Shown here: one piece after another, positions 10,089 through 21,752 of the stretch
How the letters are laid out: the number at the start of each line of letters is the position of its first letter
Position numbering within the stretch: the first letter of the stretch is position 1
Assembly (NCBI GenBank): GCA_035578905.1
Contig: JAQJVL010001199.1
Location: forward strand, 62,001-126,000
Direction: 5' to 3'
Origin: Stictocephala bisonia
Lineage: Eukaryota; Arthropoda; Insecta; Hemiptera; Membracidae
DNA length: 64,000 nt
The notes under the pieces: model-generated
Told to the model about the DNA's origin: nothing
Seen by the model: only the letters and a program-made list of their open reading frames with translations
Database searches by the model: none
Program-made: the position numbers and the translations under genes

Positions 10089-10778
10089 GAGAAGTAATGT
10101 CAGATACGAACTTAAAAACAACTAACAGTTTATTATAAAACACAAATTAATTGCGACAAAATGTATTGAGATATGGACAACAGGTACAGTTGCAACCGCT
10201 GCCAGACGACTTACCGCTTATAGTATCTGGTAAGATCCCCTCATGTAGTGACCAGAGATTAGACATCTCTTAATAGTTGCCGTAAAGAGCACGTCCATTA
10301 GTTTAATCAAATAAAATCATTTATGGGCCATTTTGATAATACATGCTCCCATAATATATGTTTGAAAATACAATTAAAATAAGCAAACAAGCAATAAAAT
10401 AAGTAAAAAGCTAAGTACAGAATACTGGTCAGATAAAGGGGCAGTTTTATAGAATTTAAACTAAATTAGTAGTACCGGTAGTTAAAAGTCCGTAATTGCC
10501 AGGCATTGTAACACCAGCCAAACAGAAGGGCCCTCAGTTGATGCCTGAACTGGAATTGAGAGGTTTTGTTCATTTTTCAGTGCTGTTCGTAAAATATTTA
10601 AATATATATTTAATTCCATTATATAAACATAGTGTGTCTTTAGAAGAAAGTAGTTCTACAGTATAATTACATCTTATGTTGGTTTTTATTCTTTCTATAC
10701 CAGTGGAATTTTAAGTATTGATTTTTAAGATGCTATTGCACATCTTAAAAATTATGTGAGCCATCTAGCTAGGCTTAA
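10089..10778. other. Non-coding stretch
   Basis: No gene, repeat or tRNA-like box that I can support. Confidence 0.4.
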
Positions 10779-10852
10779 ATTTATTTGGGCCTCCCAGGAT
10801 TTGAACCTATTATTCTCTTCATTGAAGAGCGCTATCCACTAAGCTAGGAAGA
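10779..10852 (-). mobile_element. tRNA-like sequence (decayed SINE head or tRNA pseudogene)
   Basis: Minus strand: CTAGCTTAGTGGATAGCGC (A box TAGCTTAGTGG) and GGTTCAAATCCTGGGAGG (B box) are spaced as in a tRNA. The anticodon arm is mispaired and the acceptor ends do not close well, so it is not a functional tRNA gene. Confidence 0.5.
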
Positions 10853-11329
10853 GGTTGTTTCGGATGCTGTTGTTTCGGACTGTGTAAGAATCATTATTGG
10901 AACTTATGAACAATAGGGATGTTATTACAAAATGTTTCTAATTTGTATAAAGAGGGGAATGTAAGTATTCTAAACTATTTCAAGAAGTGTTTATAGACTT
11001 GATTTTAATTAGTGAAAAAAATTAACAAGGTATTTTTTGTGATTTGAATAAAAATACTATTGTAGCATCCCCTCCTTAGATAAGTACTCCATTGACCATA
11101 TGGCCAGATATGGTTGTTATACAAGACCATAGTAAGGTGATAGAAGTACATTTGTCTTGGTAAATTTTACAGTGTTAGTAGTGCATAGTTTCTTCTCCCT
11201 GTGCTTACTTTCTTTGGAATGCAATGTGACTGTCGATTCTCGTCTACCAATAACCCAGAAAGTTGCTTTTCTGGTTTTTAGATTAGCTAAAGGAAAGAGC
11301 ATCCTAATTAACTTTTGTAATATTTCAAT

Positions 11330-11584
11330 TTATTTATTCATAAGACGCTGATCGTCAAGATATGGGCGAATATGGATTTAGAATGAGTGTAGATGAGCGA
11401 ATGTAGTCATTGTTACAAACTAATGCTGACTATTCCTTAGAAAGTGTCATTAATTAATAGCTTAATGACAAATGAACAGCCGGTGGTTATCAGCTGATCC
11501 TTCTCAAAATGTGTTATGATTGGGATCGAACTGAGAACCTTTAGCTTATGAAGCTGGTATTGAACCAACTACGCTACTGACCAA
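11330..11584 (-). mobile_element. tRNA-derived SINE, family 1
   Basis: On the minus strand it has a tRNA-like head (TAGCGTAGTTGG; TCAGTTCGATCCC), then a body with GGATCAGCTGATAACCACC. The 3' tail contains AACAATGACTACATTCGCTC and CATATTCGCCCATATC and ends in TTATGAATAAATAAA. Other copies: 42532-42802 (-) and a 5'-truncated one at 34911-35143 (+). The tail is shared with family 2. Confidence 0.85.
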
Positions 11585-12898
11585 TATTAAAATGGTTAAA
11601 TTATGCATGATGTTTTTATAACCAAGTCAGCGGTGATTTGCCCATGTAGGAAGTAAGGAACTTTCCACATCTAGGCTACTTATGAAAAAGGGGAAAAAAC
11701 AGAAAGTAACGTAAAATTATTATTTCATTTCTCAATTGATGGTTTCACAACATTAATGTTGCCACAGTCTATTAAAATTTACAGTAAATTAGAACCTTTA
11801 ATTAAATCTTACCTACTCATAAGTTAAACAATTGCTATATAATTAGCTTCTGGAAAACCCCCATTCTATTGCTTGGATGAGTTTTATAATGTTGGAATGA
11901 TACGTTTTCAAGGTCAACCATAACTGAGTGTGTGTGGGAATTATATGATTTCAAGGTCAACCATTCAACCATAACTGAGCGTGTAATAATATATGTCAGG
12001 ACATCAGAGTTGTGAACATTATTAAAAAAACAGGTTAGATGTAATGATCAGCAATGAATAACATAAATATTTATTTAAAAATTTAACACTTATTTTATTT
12101 TACAACAGAGATTTAATTTATACATTATGAAATTGAATTTCATTAATTGATAATTGTAGACTTGGCTTTAAGCTGTAATATGACTTTGTCAATGATTGTT
12201 AAAACCTAAAGACAAATAAAAGTGATTGATTCTTCGGCCACAGAATAAACTACTGACTCACTGACAAAACCATCCTTCGAATCCTTTAATTGCCTTGCCC
12301 TTCCCCAACACATTATTTCCTATACAACGGCTTTCGTAAACCAATGTTTCAACTCTGTTTTTCAATTTACGAAAATGCATATTTTGTTTACTGTTACTTT
12401 AAACAAATAGCCTTGAAACTATTTTTGTTAACTTATGCTATAGTACTTTACAGTTTAAAAAAAAAGGTTCATGGCTGTCGAATTTTAATTATTGTTTCTT
12501 TTTTATTATCAGCAAAATAAAACCAATCTCCTACTTAAGTAGTCACTCTCAAATTTACATTATTGTTGATTTATGTCTAAAATAAACCTAAAATTCAATT
12601 TTTATGTATAAGAGACCTATATAATATATATTTTGGTTTACAATCTTCCAAGAATTTTGTAAGTTACCTTAAACCTGACTTATGCCTGAAAGTGGGCAGT
12701 TTAAATCAACTGGCAAAGTACTATTTGTCGGTTTTGTAAACGCTCAATATTTCCTTTCTTGTGAGCTGAATGCCATTAATATGTGTTTTATCCTTACACC
12801 ATTAAAACCGTAGAAAGATGATGATTCACTTGGAGATTTTATTTTATCATGTTGGTTCTATCACGTCTCTTATGACTTGCAAAATTATATCAGCCTTG
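11585..12898. other. Non-coding stretch
   Basis: AT-rich, with a short direct repeat TTTTCAAGGTCAACCATAAC / TTTCAAGGTCAACCATTCAA near 11905-11975. No gene supported; the open frame near 12290-12520 has no recognisable protein character. Confidence 0.4.
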
Positions 12899-12899
12899 C

Positions 12900-12992
12900 T
12901 TTATTTACTTCACACTCGCTAACATGTTTTATTTACTTCACACTCGCTAACATGTTTTATTTACTTCACACTCGCTAACATGTTTTATTTAA
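12900..12992. repeat. 28-bp tandem repeat, about 3 copies
   Basis: The unit TTTATTTACTTCACACTCGC plus TAACATGT recurs with a period of exactly 28 bp (CACACTCG at 12911, 12939 and 12967). The copies are nearly identical. Confidence 0.95.
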
Positions 12993-13617
12993 GTATTTTA
13001 GCGTTCGAGTTTTATCATGGTTACTTTCATAATAAGTTCAAATTTATAAACACTGTAATGTATTTCTAAATTTATTATACTTTCATGTAATAATTGAAAT
13101 ATATTTGTGTAAAGAAAGTATAAAATATTTCTTGTTATTTATTATATAAGTTTATTGTGATCAACTGAATATTGTATTAACATTGTAACAAATTATGGTG
13201 ATTGCATGTTGTTACTATTTATTTGCCAATAAATATTGATAATATGTAAAAGTAAATTATAGCTAATTGTAAATTTCCTCAATTAAATTATTAAAAAAGT
13301 GATATTATATTAATATAGCTTACTTTTTCAAAAGAAGTCTGTATACTGTATATATACTTAGGTTTGCTTAAATATATTTATTTATTTGCTTGATGATGAG
13401 CTAGGTTAAGTATCTGACACTATCTTATCTACTCCAATTTGTTTGATTGAGGACTTAATTGATTGGTTGTATATATTTAAAAAAAGTTATCCATGTACAT
13501 GTTTATTATACCTAGCAGTTTGTAAATTATTTTTAATTGAATGCTTTAAATACATTGAATGGTTTTGTGGCAATATAAAACTATAGCTACATTTGATTAC
13601 AGTATTGAAAACTTCCT

Positions 13618-14178
13618 TTAACCCTACAGCTGCCAATGCTCTGGTCTATACTGCCAGGGATTTTTATGCTATTCACACGGTAATTTAAAAAAATCATTAA
13701 AAATGTTTTTTGTTTGTAAATTTAGCATATTGTTTACCACTGTCTTAAAAATTACCCACCCAACACAATAATACATTTTTTAAAAATTATTTTTGATTAG
13801 GTTGTAAAAGTTTTATAATTATTTTTATTTATAGTTCATGAAAAACATTTTTTGCCTATGTTTTTGTTACATGAAGATATTTGAAATATACATATTGTAG
13901 TTCTTCTAATGTACTTTTAAAAAATATATAGTTTATTGGGCTTACCTTCTATTGGGAGTTGTTATGTCCATATACAAAAGCTTACTACATAAACAGTAGC
14001 GATAAACATGAGCCAATAAATACAGTACTAATGTAAATTGATATACAAATAAAAGGATAGAGTGGCTACTACTACTAGAGTATACTAAATTAAACATTGG
14101 AATCTCATTGTGACCGATGGCAGTTGGCGAATGGCCTCTATCAGTCACAATGTGACCGATCGGCAGTTCTAGGGTTAA
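13618..14178. mobile_element. piggyBac-type non-autonomous element (MITE)
   Basis: The element is bounded by TTAA (13618-13621) and TTAA (14175-14178). Inside these the ends are inverted repeats, CCCTACAGCTGCCAAT on the left and CCCTAGAACTGCCGAT on the right (reverse complement). TTAA duplication with CCCTA termini is the signature of piggyBac-superfamily elements. The right subterminal region repeats GACCGATGGCAGTT / GACCGATCGGCAGTT, a likely transposase-binding repeat. No coding capacity remains. Confidence 0.75.
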
Positions 14179-14803
14179 TTATAACTTAGGGTATTACTAT
14201 GAATGAGAGCAGCCATTGTAACAGATATTTACCAAAATAAGTTTTAGTCTATATGAACAACTGTTTCATAATTACTAATCGTAAGTATCTGACAGAAGTG
14301 GAAAACTTTAACAGTTCACAAGAAAAATAATGATGAATTATAGTATATTTTGTTTCAGTGGTACAATTTAATGATTCACAAACAGAAAACACAATCACTT
14401 AACTGTGTAATTTTAAATCTCCATTTAAATCCATATCTCTTAAATGGACCATGTCATTGTGGTAATTATTACCAGTTGACATTATTGAGTCCAAGGTGAT
14501 ATAATTTTGATTAACAGAATTCAAGTGACTAGTTAGATGTGTACTTACACTGCGCACAAGATTTATAAATATTTTTATTTAGTTAATTTTTAGTGGCCAT
14601 GTGAATCAAATCAGTAAGATCAATAAGAAAACACTATTTTTAAGCCAATCACACCAAAAATAGGTCTTACATTATTACTATAATCATATAGTAACCTGTT
14701 GAGGAAAGGAGGATTATAGGTAATAAAAAAGGCTTTTTATTCTATGACATGAATGCTTACAGTGTCACATCATGTTAATACTTGTAAATTACAGTTAGTT
14801 AGT

Positions 14804-15033
14804 TTTTTTTTTCTTTTAAGGAGAGGCTGATCTAATTGTTAAGCCTTACTATGCCCATTCCCCATAGACTATTGATCTGTGCGATTAATTTATTTAGACA
14901 GAGTAAGGGAGTGAACTAGTACAGTAGAAGGTGAATATTACTGATAAATGTTCCAGTCTAGGCTGGATTGGAACCAGCGCTATCTCTAACCCAAGCTCAA
15001 AGTCCTGACCGCTTGACCACCGGCTCGCCCAAG
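14804..15033 (-). mobile_element. tRNA-derived SINE with poly-A tail (single copy)
   Basis: On the minus strand the head reads GGGCGAGCCGGTGGTCAAGC (A box region) and GGTTCCAATCCAGCCTAG (B box). A body of about 130 bp follows, and the copy ends in a run of A's (T's on the plus strand at about 14804-14813). The head resembles a Leu- or Ser-type tRNA. No second copy was seen. Confidence 0.6.
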
Positions 15034-15540
15034 TTACTATGTACATAAGAACAGTTCAACTACTGTATTACTTTAGTCAGTGACGGAAAATCATTTTTAA
15101 GTTTTAAAAACTATAACATACTGTCCTGGAATATAATTTTTGATTATCATATCAAACTGATAAACTGGACAAATAAAACAAATTAAAATATGAACACAAT
15201 CGTATTTAATTCACCTTTTCACCAAATTGATACATAAAATATTAATGTTGAATAAACATGATTTGCATGAGGTTTTTAGTTTTATTCATAAGATCTCTTC
15301 TAAAAAAGGTATTGGTTTAATTTTTTTCCAAAATGTTCAGTTTGATTTTTGCTATATACAATAACTATACAAAAGTGACTTATTATCAAAATATTTATAT
15401 TTTGCCAACTGAAATAGAAGTTATCTTTCTTGTTTGCAGCTTCTAAATCAAACATATCTTATTCATGCCAAGTTATATCATATGCGTCTACATGTGATTA
15501 CTTCATTACGGTATGTCATTTTTCGTGATGGTGTAAAATA

Positions 15541-15787
15541 TTAATAAGCTTCTCATCACTAAATTAATAAAACTTTTTCTGAATATATTTCGATTTAATA
15601 TCTAAAATCATTTGAATCCATAATGGATTGAAAATATTGATTAAAATATAGTATGCAATTCAATATATATTAAATTATGAATTGCAATATATCCAATTGA
15701 ATGTTTATTGAATTATGGATTGAAGATATTTAATCTAAATATATCCAGAATAAGTTTTATTAATTTAGTGATGAGAAGCTTATTTAT
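15541..15787. mobile_element. Palindromic MITE-like element
   Basis: The ends are long inverted repeats: AATAAGCTTCTCATCACTAA at the left and its complement at the right. Pairing continues for about 70 bp per arm with some mismatches. Inner segments also contain repeated GAATTATGGATTGAA-like blocks in both orientations. It is AT-rich with no coding capacity. The superfamily is not assignable by eye. Confidence 0.7.
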
Positions 15788-16420
15788 TTTAATTGCTTGT
15801 AAATGTAATTATTTATAAACACAAAACCTTTAAAATGGGTAAAAAAACTACAAAATTATAAGAATAAATGAATTGTTGAACTATTCAACATAGAAAATCT
15901 AGGTAAAAAACCTGCCAAATTGCAGCTACCGATGTTTTCTTTTATTGACTGTCCGATGACAGTACTGTATATTCCATTAGCTGTCAAAAATAACAATGAA
16001 CACTTGCATCGAATTTTAGAGACATACAAGTAGTAAAAGATTAATATATATTAGACCCCAAATAACAGAATAATGTCACTTGACCTGCAATGTGAAAATT
16101 AGTAATTCGGGCTATTTATAATTGATTCTTAAAAGAAACTCTGTTAGTCACGATGCAACACAATAGGTCCCCAAATGTTAGTTTTAAATAATTTTCATCT
16201 TTTGATATAAACTTTATATGTTCAAAGTGGGGTTATAAGATTCAGTATCAGGAAACCAACTAAAAGTCACAAAACTTAGAAATGAGTATTTTCAGTTGCC
16301 AATTTCCTTCTTTTATCACTAAAATGTTCAGCACAAAGTTCTTTTGTTATTCGAAGAAATTTAAAACAAGATTTCCAAATCCAAACTACTTAATCAATTG
16401 ATTGCATTTCTCATTGCCAG

Positions 16421-16785
16421 ATGCTATTGGCGTGAACGCTACTTGAGAAGTCTGGGGTGTCCATGTTGGATGGTAGTCAGTGTCCAGATATTGTGTATCT
16501 GGGGGAGATAACTGAGTATCAGGCTTGTCAATTAGCTGAAAATCATATTAATACTATGTGGTTCGGATTCCATGTAAAGCTGTAGGTCCTTTAGTTGCCC
16601 TGGCTATTGGGCTATTATTATATGGGCCTTTCTGAAGAACAGTCTGAAGAGCTCAGTTAGTAACCAGCACTTATGTAGTCATTCATACTCTCTTTCAATT
16701 TGCAAAGATCCATATTCAAAAAAATCATACTATTATATCTTGGCGATCGGCGTCTTATGAATAAATAAATAAATGTCTCATATCT
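16421..16785 (+). mobile_element. SINE family 2 copy (5'-truncated)
   Basis: It matches the copy at 50716-51170 from GAGAAGTCTGGGGTGTCCATG through GTGGTTCGGATTCCATGTAA and the CCTGGCTATTGGGCTATTA block, to the tail GGCGATCGGCGTCTTATGAA plus an AATA repeat. The 5' head is missing. The 3' tail is shared with SINE family 1. Confidence 0.75.
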
Positions 16786-16966
16786 AAGAGTGAGTTGAGG
16801 ACTAAGTATAGTCGTTGTATGATATTTATAACATTTGTCTTGTTATGTTAAGAAATCAATATCTCTAAAGTTTTTTTTTTTCATATCAATATCTCAAAAC
16901 TCAAGATTTTTCATGTTAAAAATTTAATAATGTTACCTATTCACAAAGAAGTTGATTTGTGTTTAA

Positions 16967-17770
16967 TGTTACAGCAGTTATCATGTTGTGGTCCAGATCG
17001 CACTATTAGGACTAGCGTTTACTTTGTAGGTCACTTTCTATTTCACGTTCACTTGGGTGTAGCCCTGGTGGGACCTGCTCCACACCTATATTCTTGGTGG
17101 AACTCTTGGAATATTTCATGACAGCAGAAACCTTGAAGTGCAACTACAAATATATTACAATATATTACTTCTGTATTAGTGGTCTTTTATTATTTAGGTG
17201 TATTGTAACCATATTCTTACGGTAAGAATGACCTTCCCACCCACCCATATGCTTATGGTGGTCATTACCCTCCAATTGGTAGAGCCTAGAACCATGAGAA
17301 GAAGTATATTACAACGGGAATCATTCTTTGGTCCTGATTGTGGCATTACAACTAGCATTGCTTTTGTAGGCCACTTTCACGTACATTTGAGTGTAGCCTT
17401 AGTGGGGCCTGATCCATACATAGACTCTTGGTGGAACTCATAGAATATTTCTTGATAGCAGAAATATATCTTGAAGTGCTACTAAAAATATGTTACTATT
17501 AGTGATTATAGATAATTATTTATGTCTAGTCATACACATATGGTAATAATGACCTTCCCACATACGCATACATGTATGGTGGTCATTACAAATTGGTAGG
17601 ACCTAGAACAATGAGGTAGACTTAGAAAGATATATTGCAGCAGGAACCATGCTGTAGTCCAGATTGTGCCATTAGAACTAGCGTTGTCTTTGTAGGCCAC
17701 TTTCCCTTTCACGTTCACTTGGGTGTAGCCTTGGTGAGCCCTGCTCCACACCTACATTCCAGGTGAAAAG
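16967..17770. repeat. Satellite-like tandem repeat, 320-340 bp unit, about 2.4 copies
   Basis: The landmark GTCC(A/T)GAT recurs near 16988, 17330 and 17652. GACCTTCCCAC recurs at 17230 and 17551. CACTTTC...CACGTTCACTTGGGTGTAG recurs in each unit. Copies are roughly 80% alike by eye. Each unit also contains a CCCACCCACCCATAT plus GGTGGTCATTACC segment that resembles the 36-bp minisatellite seen at 32.3 kb and 49 kb. Short open frames here are not genes. Confidence 0.8.
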
Positions 17771-18429
17771 CAGCAATGCTGGCTGGCTAGACAGTTATGT
17801 TGTAAAGGAGATGATTCACTTTTACTTTCATCCAAGAGAAAGTTAACCTGCATCACATTATACTTCAACTCTCCTTGTAAAATAAGTTTCTTTTTTATCC
17901 CCTCTAATCTGTTTGTATTCCTTGAAATATGTATGTAAATATCAATTCATTGTTCACTAAGTTGTATAAAATAAACTATTACAGTTTAAGTACAGCTTCT
18001 TTCTTTTTTTTTAATTCAAACAATATAGTTATAAGACTGTTAGAAGGGTCAGTTCACAGTTTAACTTGCTGAAACAGATTTATTTTATGTCTAAATGATA
18101 ATGAAAGTTACAAATTTTGATTCTGAAAAATTATTTGATTTTTTTTATTTGATTGACATTCAATCATTTGTTTTTCAATCAATATTTTTTACTTAAAATT
18201 GTAAATTTTATTATTTAATATAGATGGCCATTTTATAGGGAATACTACTTACAGACAATTTTTATCGATTGTACAATTAATTCAAAACTAAATATTCAAT
18301 TTAGTGATTATTTAATTAGAAGGTGTTTTTTCTTTGCTGTCAGCATGAATCTTTAGGAGGCTGCTTATTGACCGTAATGAAAAAATTGTTCATATAAATC
18401 CTTTATAAAGAAAATATAACAACTTAAAC
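17771..18429. other. Non-coding stretch
   Basis: AT-rich, no gene or repeat supported. Confidence 0.4.
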
Positions 18430-19240
18430 GACTGTCATTATTTGCAACAAGATATAGTTGAGCTTATCCATTGGAGTGAAGATAATTTAAAATTTAACAT
18501 TAAAAACGTGCTGTCTTAATCCTTGTCCAAAACAACAGACGAAAATATCATCAAATATGATTATAGAATGAAAGATGAGGCTCTGAGCAGAAAAGAATAG
18601 TATCATGGATTTAGTATAACATTTGATTCTATATTTAGTTTTTTCTATCTATCTGCAAATCATCTTTTTCAATTTTAGGTTTCATAAAAAGATCTGGACA
18701 CTTTACAGCAGCCTTCTTCCCTCAAATTATTGTTTTTTCATTGATTTGTTCAAAAATTTAATATTGAACTTTAATATAGTATCCACATACAAATTATCTT
18801 TCTGAGCTATTAGAAAGTGTTCAGAAGAGGTTTTTAAGATATTTATATTTCAAGGCTGTCGGTCATTACACCACAGCAGTATCTTACTCAGAACTTTTGA
18901 ACATTTTTAATATTGACTCACTTCACAAAAGGCGCAAAATGATTATGTTGTCTTATATCTACAAACTAGTTCATGGCTTGATAGCTGATTGTGGTTTTGT
19001 TATCATTGGTAAATTTGGTGTCCCCCCGGCCCAATTTCCATTGTTGCTATTTATTCACAAGTTTTTCAAAAACAAATTTAGGATTTTATTCCCCTGTAAA
19101 TCATATGTCTTGACTGTTCACAGAATCTTGATTTATTTAACTCCTCCAACAGACTATTTAAGAAGCAACTATCAGTAGTAATAGAAAATGTTCAAACTTA
19201 GTATTTTCACATGGTATATAGCATGCGCAAGTCTGGTTCT
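18430..19240 (+). pseudogene. Decayed LINE reverse-transcriptase C-terminal region
   Basis: Translated fragments fit the region after the catalytic core of a jockey/CR1-type reverse transcriptase. Around 18440-18510, LQQDIVELIHWSEDNLKF matches the LQxDIxxLxxWxxxNxLxxN pattern. Around 18900-18990, FNIDSLHKRRKMIMLSYIYK and LVHGLI match the typical SLxxRRxxxxLxxxYKxxxG pattern. Stops and frameshifts are frequent. It is older than the other LINEs here and of a different family. The AATAAATAAATAA at about 20170 may be its 3' tail, displaced by the foldback insertion. Confidence 0.6.
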
Positions 19241-19390
19241 TCCTAAACAACACTTGTCATAAGCTGTGGTAGTTAATATGAATCCCAGTATAAATTATAG
19301 TAGTTTTTGTTCCTTAATATATTTATTGCCTTTAAACTTGCTATTGGTTATATATTTTTGTTATACATAGTTTATTGTTATATGTTATTT

Positions 19391-19392
<2 letters not shown>

Positions 19393-19457
<65 letters not shown>
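19393..19457. repeat. (TA)n microsatellite, left flank of foldback
   Basis: Uninterrupted TA dinucleotides for about 65 bp. Open frames made of alternating Ile-Tyr across it are artefacts. Confidence 0.98.
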
Positions 19458-19461
<4 letters not shown>

Positions 19462-19688
19462 GTTGTAATAAAAAACAATAACTTAGCACCCTTAAATAGT
19501 TTTTTTATTAAATTATCACCGACCGGTTTCGACATTTATGCCATCTTCATAGGTGAATATGTGTTTACCTAAACCTAAACACATATTCACCTATGAAGAT
19601 GGCATAAATGCCGAAACCGGTCGGTGATAATTTAATAAAAAAACTATTTAAGGATGCTAAGTTATTGTTTTTTATTACAACATTATTA
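19457..19688. mobile_element. Foldback element with near-perfect 110-bp inverted arms
   Basis: Two arms of about 110 bp, differing at only two positions, meet at an 8-bp centre (CCTAAACC near 19568). The right arm on the plus strand contains TTCACC, TGAAGA (19594-19599), a GGCAT/ATGCC hairpin, GAAA (19613-19616), ACCGGTC and GGTGA. The left arm carries the same on the minus strand. This order resembles a hammerhead ribozyme core. Both outer edges abut TA microsatellites. No coding capacity. Origin from a Penelope-like or other ribozyme-bearing element is an inference. Confidence 0.85.
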
Positions 19689-19716
19689 TAAATAGCAGCC
19701 CTAGGAATTACAACTT

Positions 19717-19721
<5 letters not shown>

Positions 19722-19779
<58 letters not shown>
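19722..19779. repeat. (TA)n microsatellite, right flank of foldback
   Basis: TA dinucleotides for about 58 bp, mirroring the tract left of the foldback. Confidence 0.98.
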
Positions 19780-19780
<1 letters not shown>

Positions 19781-21140
19781 TTTATTTATCAATAGTTTAA
19801 GTTTTTCGTTTATATTGTTATATTTTATAATTATTGTTTGTATTTTGTTGTATATGGGCATAATTTTATATTACTCTTTTATAGTTGAATAATTGTTAGT
19901 TAGTTTATTTGCTGTCTGTTTGGGAACTCTTGTATAGTTTTTTTTACCTGTTATTTAAATATTGTATTTTTTTATTAATTGTAATTATATGTGGATTCGG
20001 CAAATTGATGTAAAAGAATATATTGAATGCAAGTCGATCAGTGTCATAATGTCATAAACTATTGTTGTAAATATTCTATAAGTATATATATTTTTTGCAT
20101 GTTAAAGTTTTTTTATTTGCTAAATGTGTTATTGGAATTGGATATAACGTCTGTTTTAAAGCATTAGAAAATAAATAAATAACCCCCAGCAAGATAATTA
20201 CAAAATATGAACAGGTTTTTTAATTAATGTGTAAATGAAGATCGTGGTTGTTAATTATGTTTGCAACAGGCTCTGTCAAATTTTTTCTGTGATATGATAA
20301 AAATTCAGTCCCTTGTTATCCTAAACCACGCCTTTCTGAATAGTTCTAACTATGTATAATAGTTATATAAGAAAACTATTTAATGCAACAAAAATATATT
20401 TTGAGTGTTTTATATGGGAGGAATATTTATCCCGAACCAGAAGTATCAACTAGCTTTGCCAACTTAGTCTAGTCATTATGTTAACAGCTAGTGCAAATTA
20501 ATCTTTTGTAAGAATTAGTTTGAAAAACATGTTTTTACAATATTACAAACTCAATCACACAAATTTCATAAACTTTTCGTATTGAGTATTATGTTAAGAA
20601 AGAATTGTGTCTTATTTATTTGGTTTAATAACAATTCAAAATTTTTGCAGTCTGTTAGATAGAACACATCTTGTAGTGTTAATAGATTCTTAACTTAATA
20701 TAAATAAAATTATCTCATTTGGGCTTGAATTGTTAGAAGAAAAATGAATTAAGTTTCCCAGAAATATTCTTACTTAAATCAGGCCTGAAGCTCAATACTT
20801 AAGAGGCAATTGTTATTTAATTGATAATTTAGAATATTACTATCTTAGAGAGAGTAGAGAATAAAATGTAGTATGTTCGTGCTGTAGTAATGTAGTCAGC
20901 CGTACATTCAGCTGTACCCAGGAGGCCAGTTAGGAAGGCCAATCTGCTAAGTAACGGGTCCACTGTTATTTATAATCACCAGCTGTCTTGGGTCAGCATC
21001 AATCAAAACATTTTTGTTTATTTTTCCTCCTCTCATATTTGAGATAAGGTTTTGTAAATATACGTGGCATTGACTTATTAAGTATTCAATTATTACTTAC
21101 ACATCAGTTAGATGTTTCAAGTCAATATTAAGATATAGCC
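19780..21140. other. Non-coding stretch
   Basis: AT-rich. AATAAATAAATAA at about 20170 may be the 3' tail of the LINE remnant that starts at 18.4 kb. Nothing else supported. Confidence 0.4.
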
Positions 21141-21752
21141 CTGATATTGACCGCAGGACCACCCACCCACCCACTCATACATGTACATTGGTATTTATCT
21201 TAAGATTATTTTCCTTAAGATTTCCCTAAATCTTAAGAGATTCAAAAAGAGGTATAGATATAATTAGTTTTGTATTTTATGAGAATTAGATGAGTGTAAC
21301 ATAAACCTGTCACATGGCAGGTTTACTCTAGTTACTAATTGAAATCAACTCAAATAAAATCAGGTCACTTACTCAAGTTCACAAAGTCAAAACTGAGAAC
21401 GCCGTTTAGGGCCTAGAGTTTATTGTGATGTCCAAACATCATTGTAACTTTTAGTTAGCCAGCCATGTTGACAGCCTGAGTTCTCTCTCAAGAGAAGATC
21501 CAATAGGCTCATTTATGGGTGGGCAGGTAGGTCAATACCACAACACGTGTATTTGTAAGTGTGGGTCATTACCACCGCGCTTTGATCGGTCTACTTGAGG
21601 GTAGGTATATACCCGCCCATACACCTACGATAATATTGGCCCATTCCCCCCATACATGTACGGTGATATTGGCTCACCCATATGAAGCACAGGATCAGGC
21701 ATAGGCCTGCAGGTCTATTTGAATTGGTGAGTGAAGTTACAAAAAAAGAAAT
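21141..21752. repeat. Minisatellite-like scraps and a SINE 3' fragment
   Basis: Single degenerate units of the 36-bp minisatellite occur at about 21150-21195 (CCACCCACCCACTCATACAT) and in both orientations at about 21510-21680. The end (21698-21752, GCCTGCAGGTCTATTTGAAT then TGGTGAGTGAAG) matches the 3' part of SINE family 3 at 3850-3895. Confidence 0.5.

Noticed and set aside
10779..10852. tRNA gene
   Set aside because: A and B boxes are present, but the anticodon stem and acceptor do not pair; it is a SINE head or pseudogene.
19341..19861. Open frames with long Ile-Tyr alternation
   Set aside because: They translate TA microsatellites and the foldback arms.
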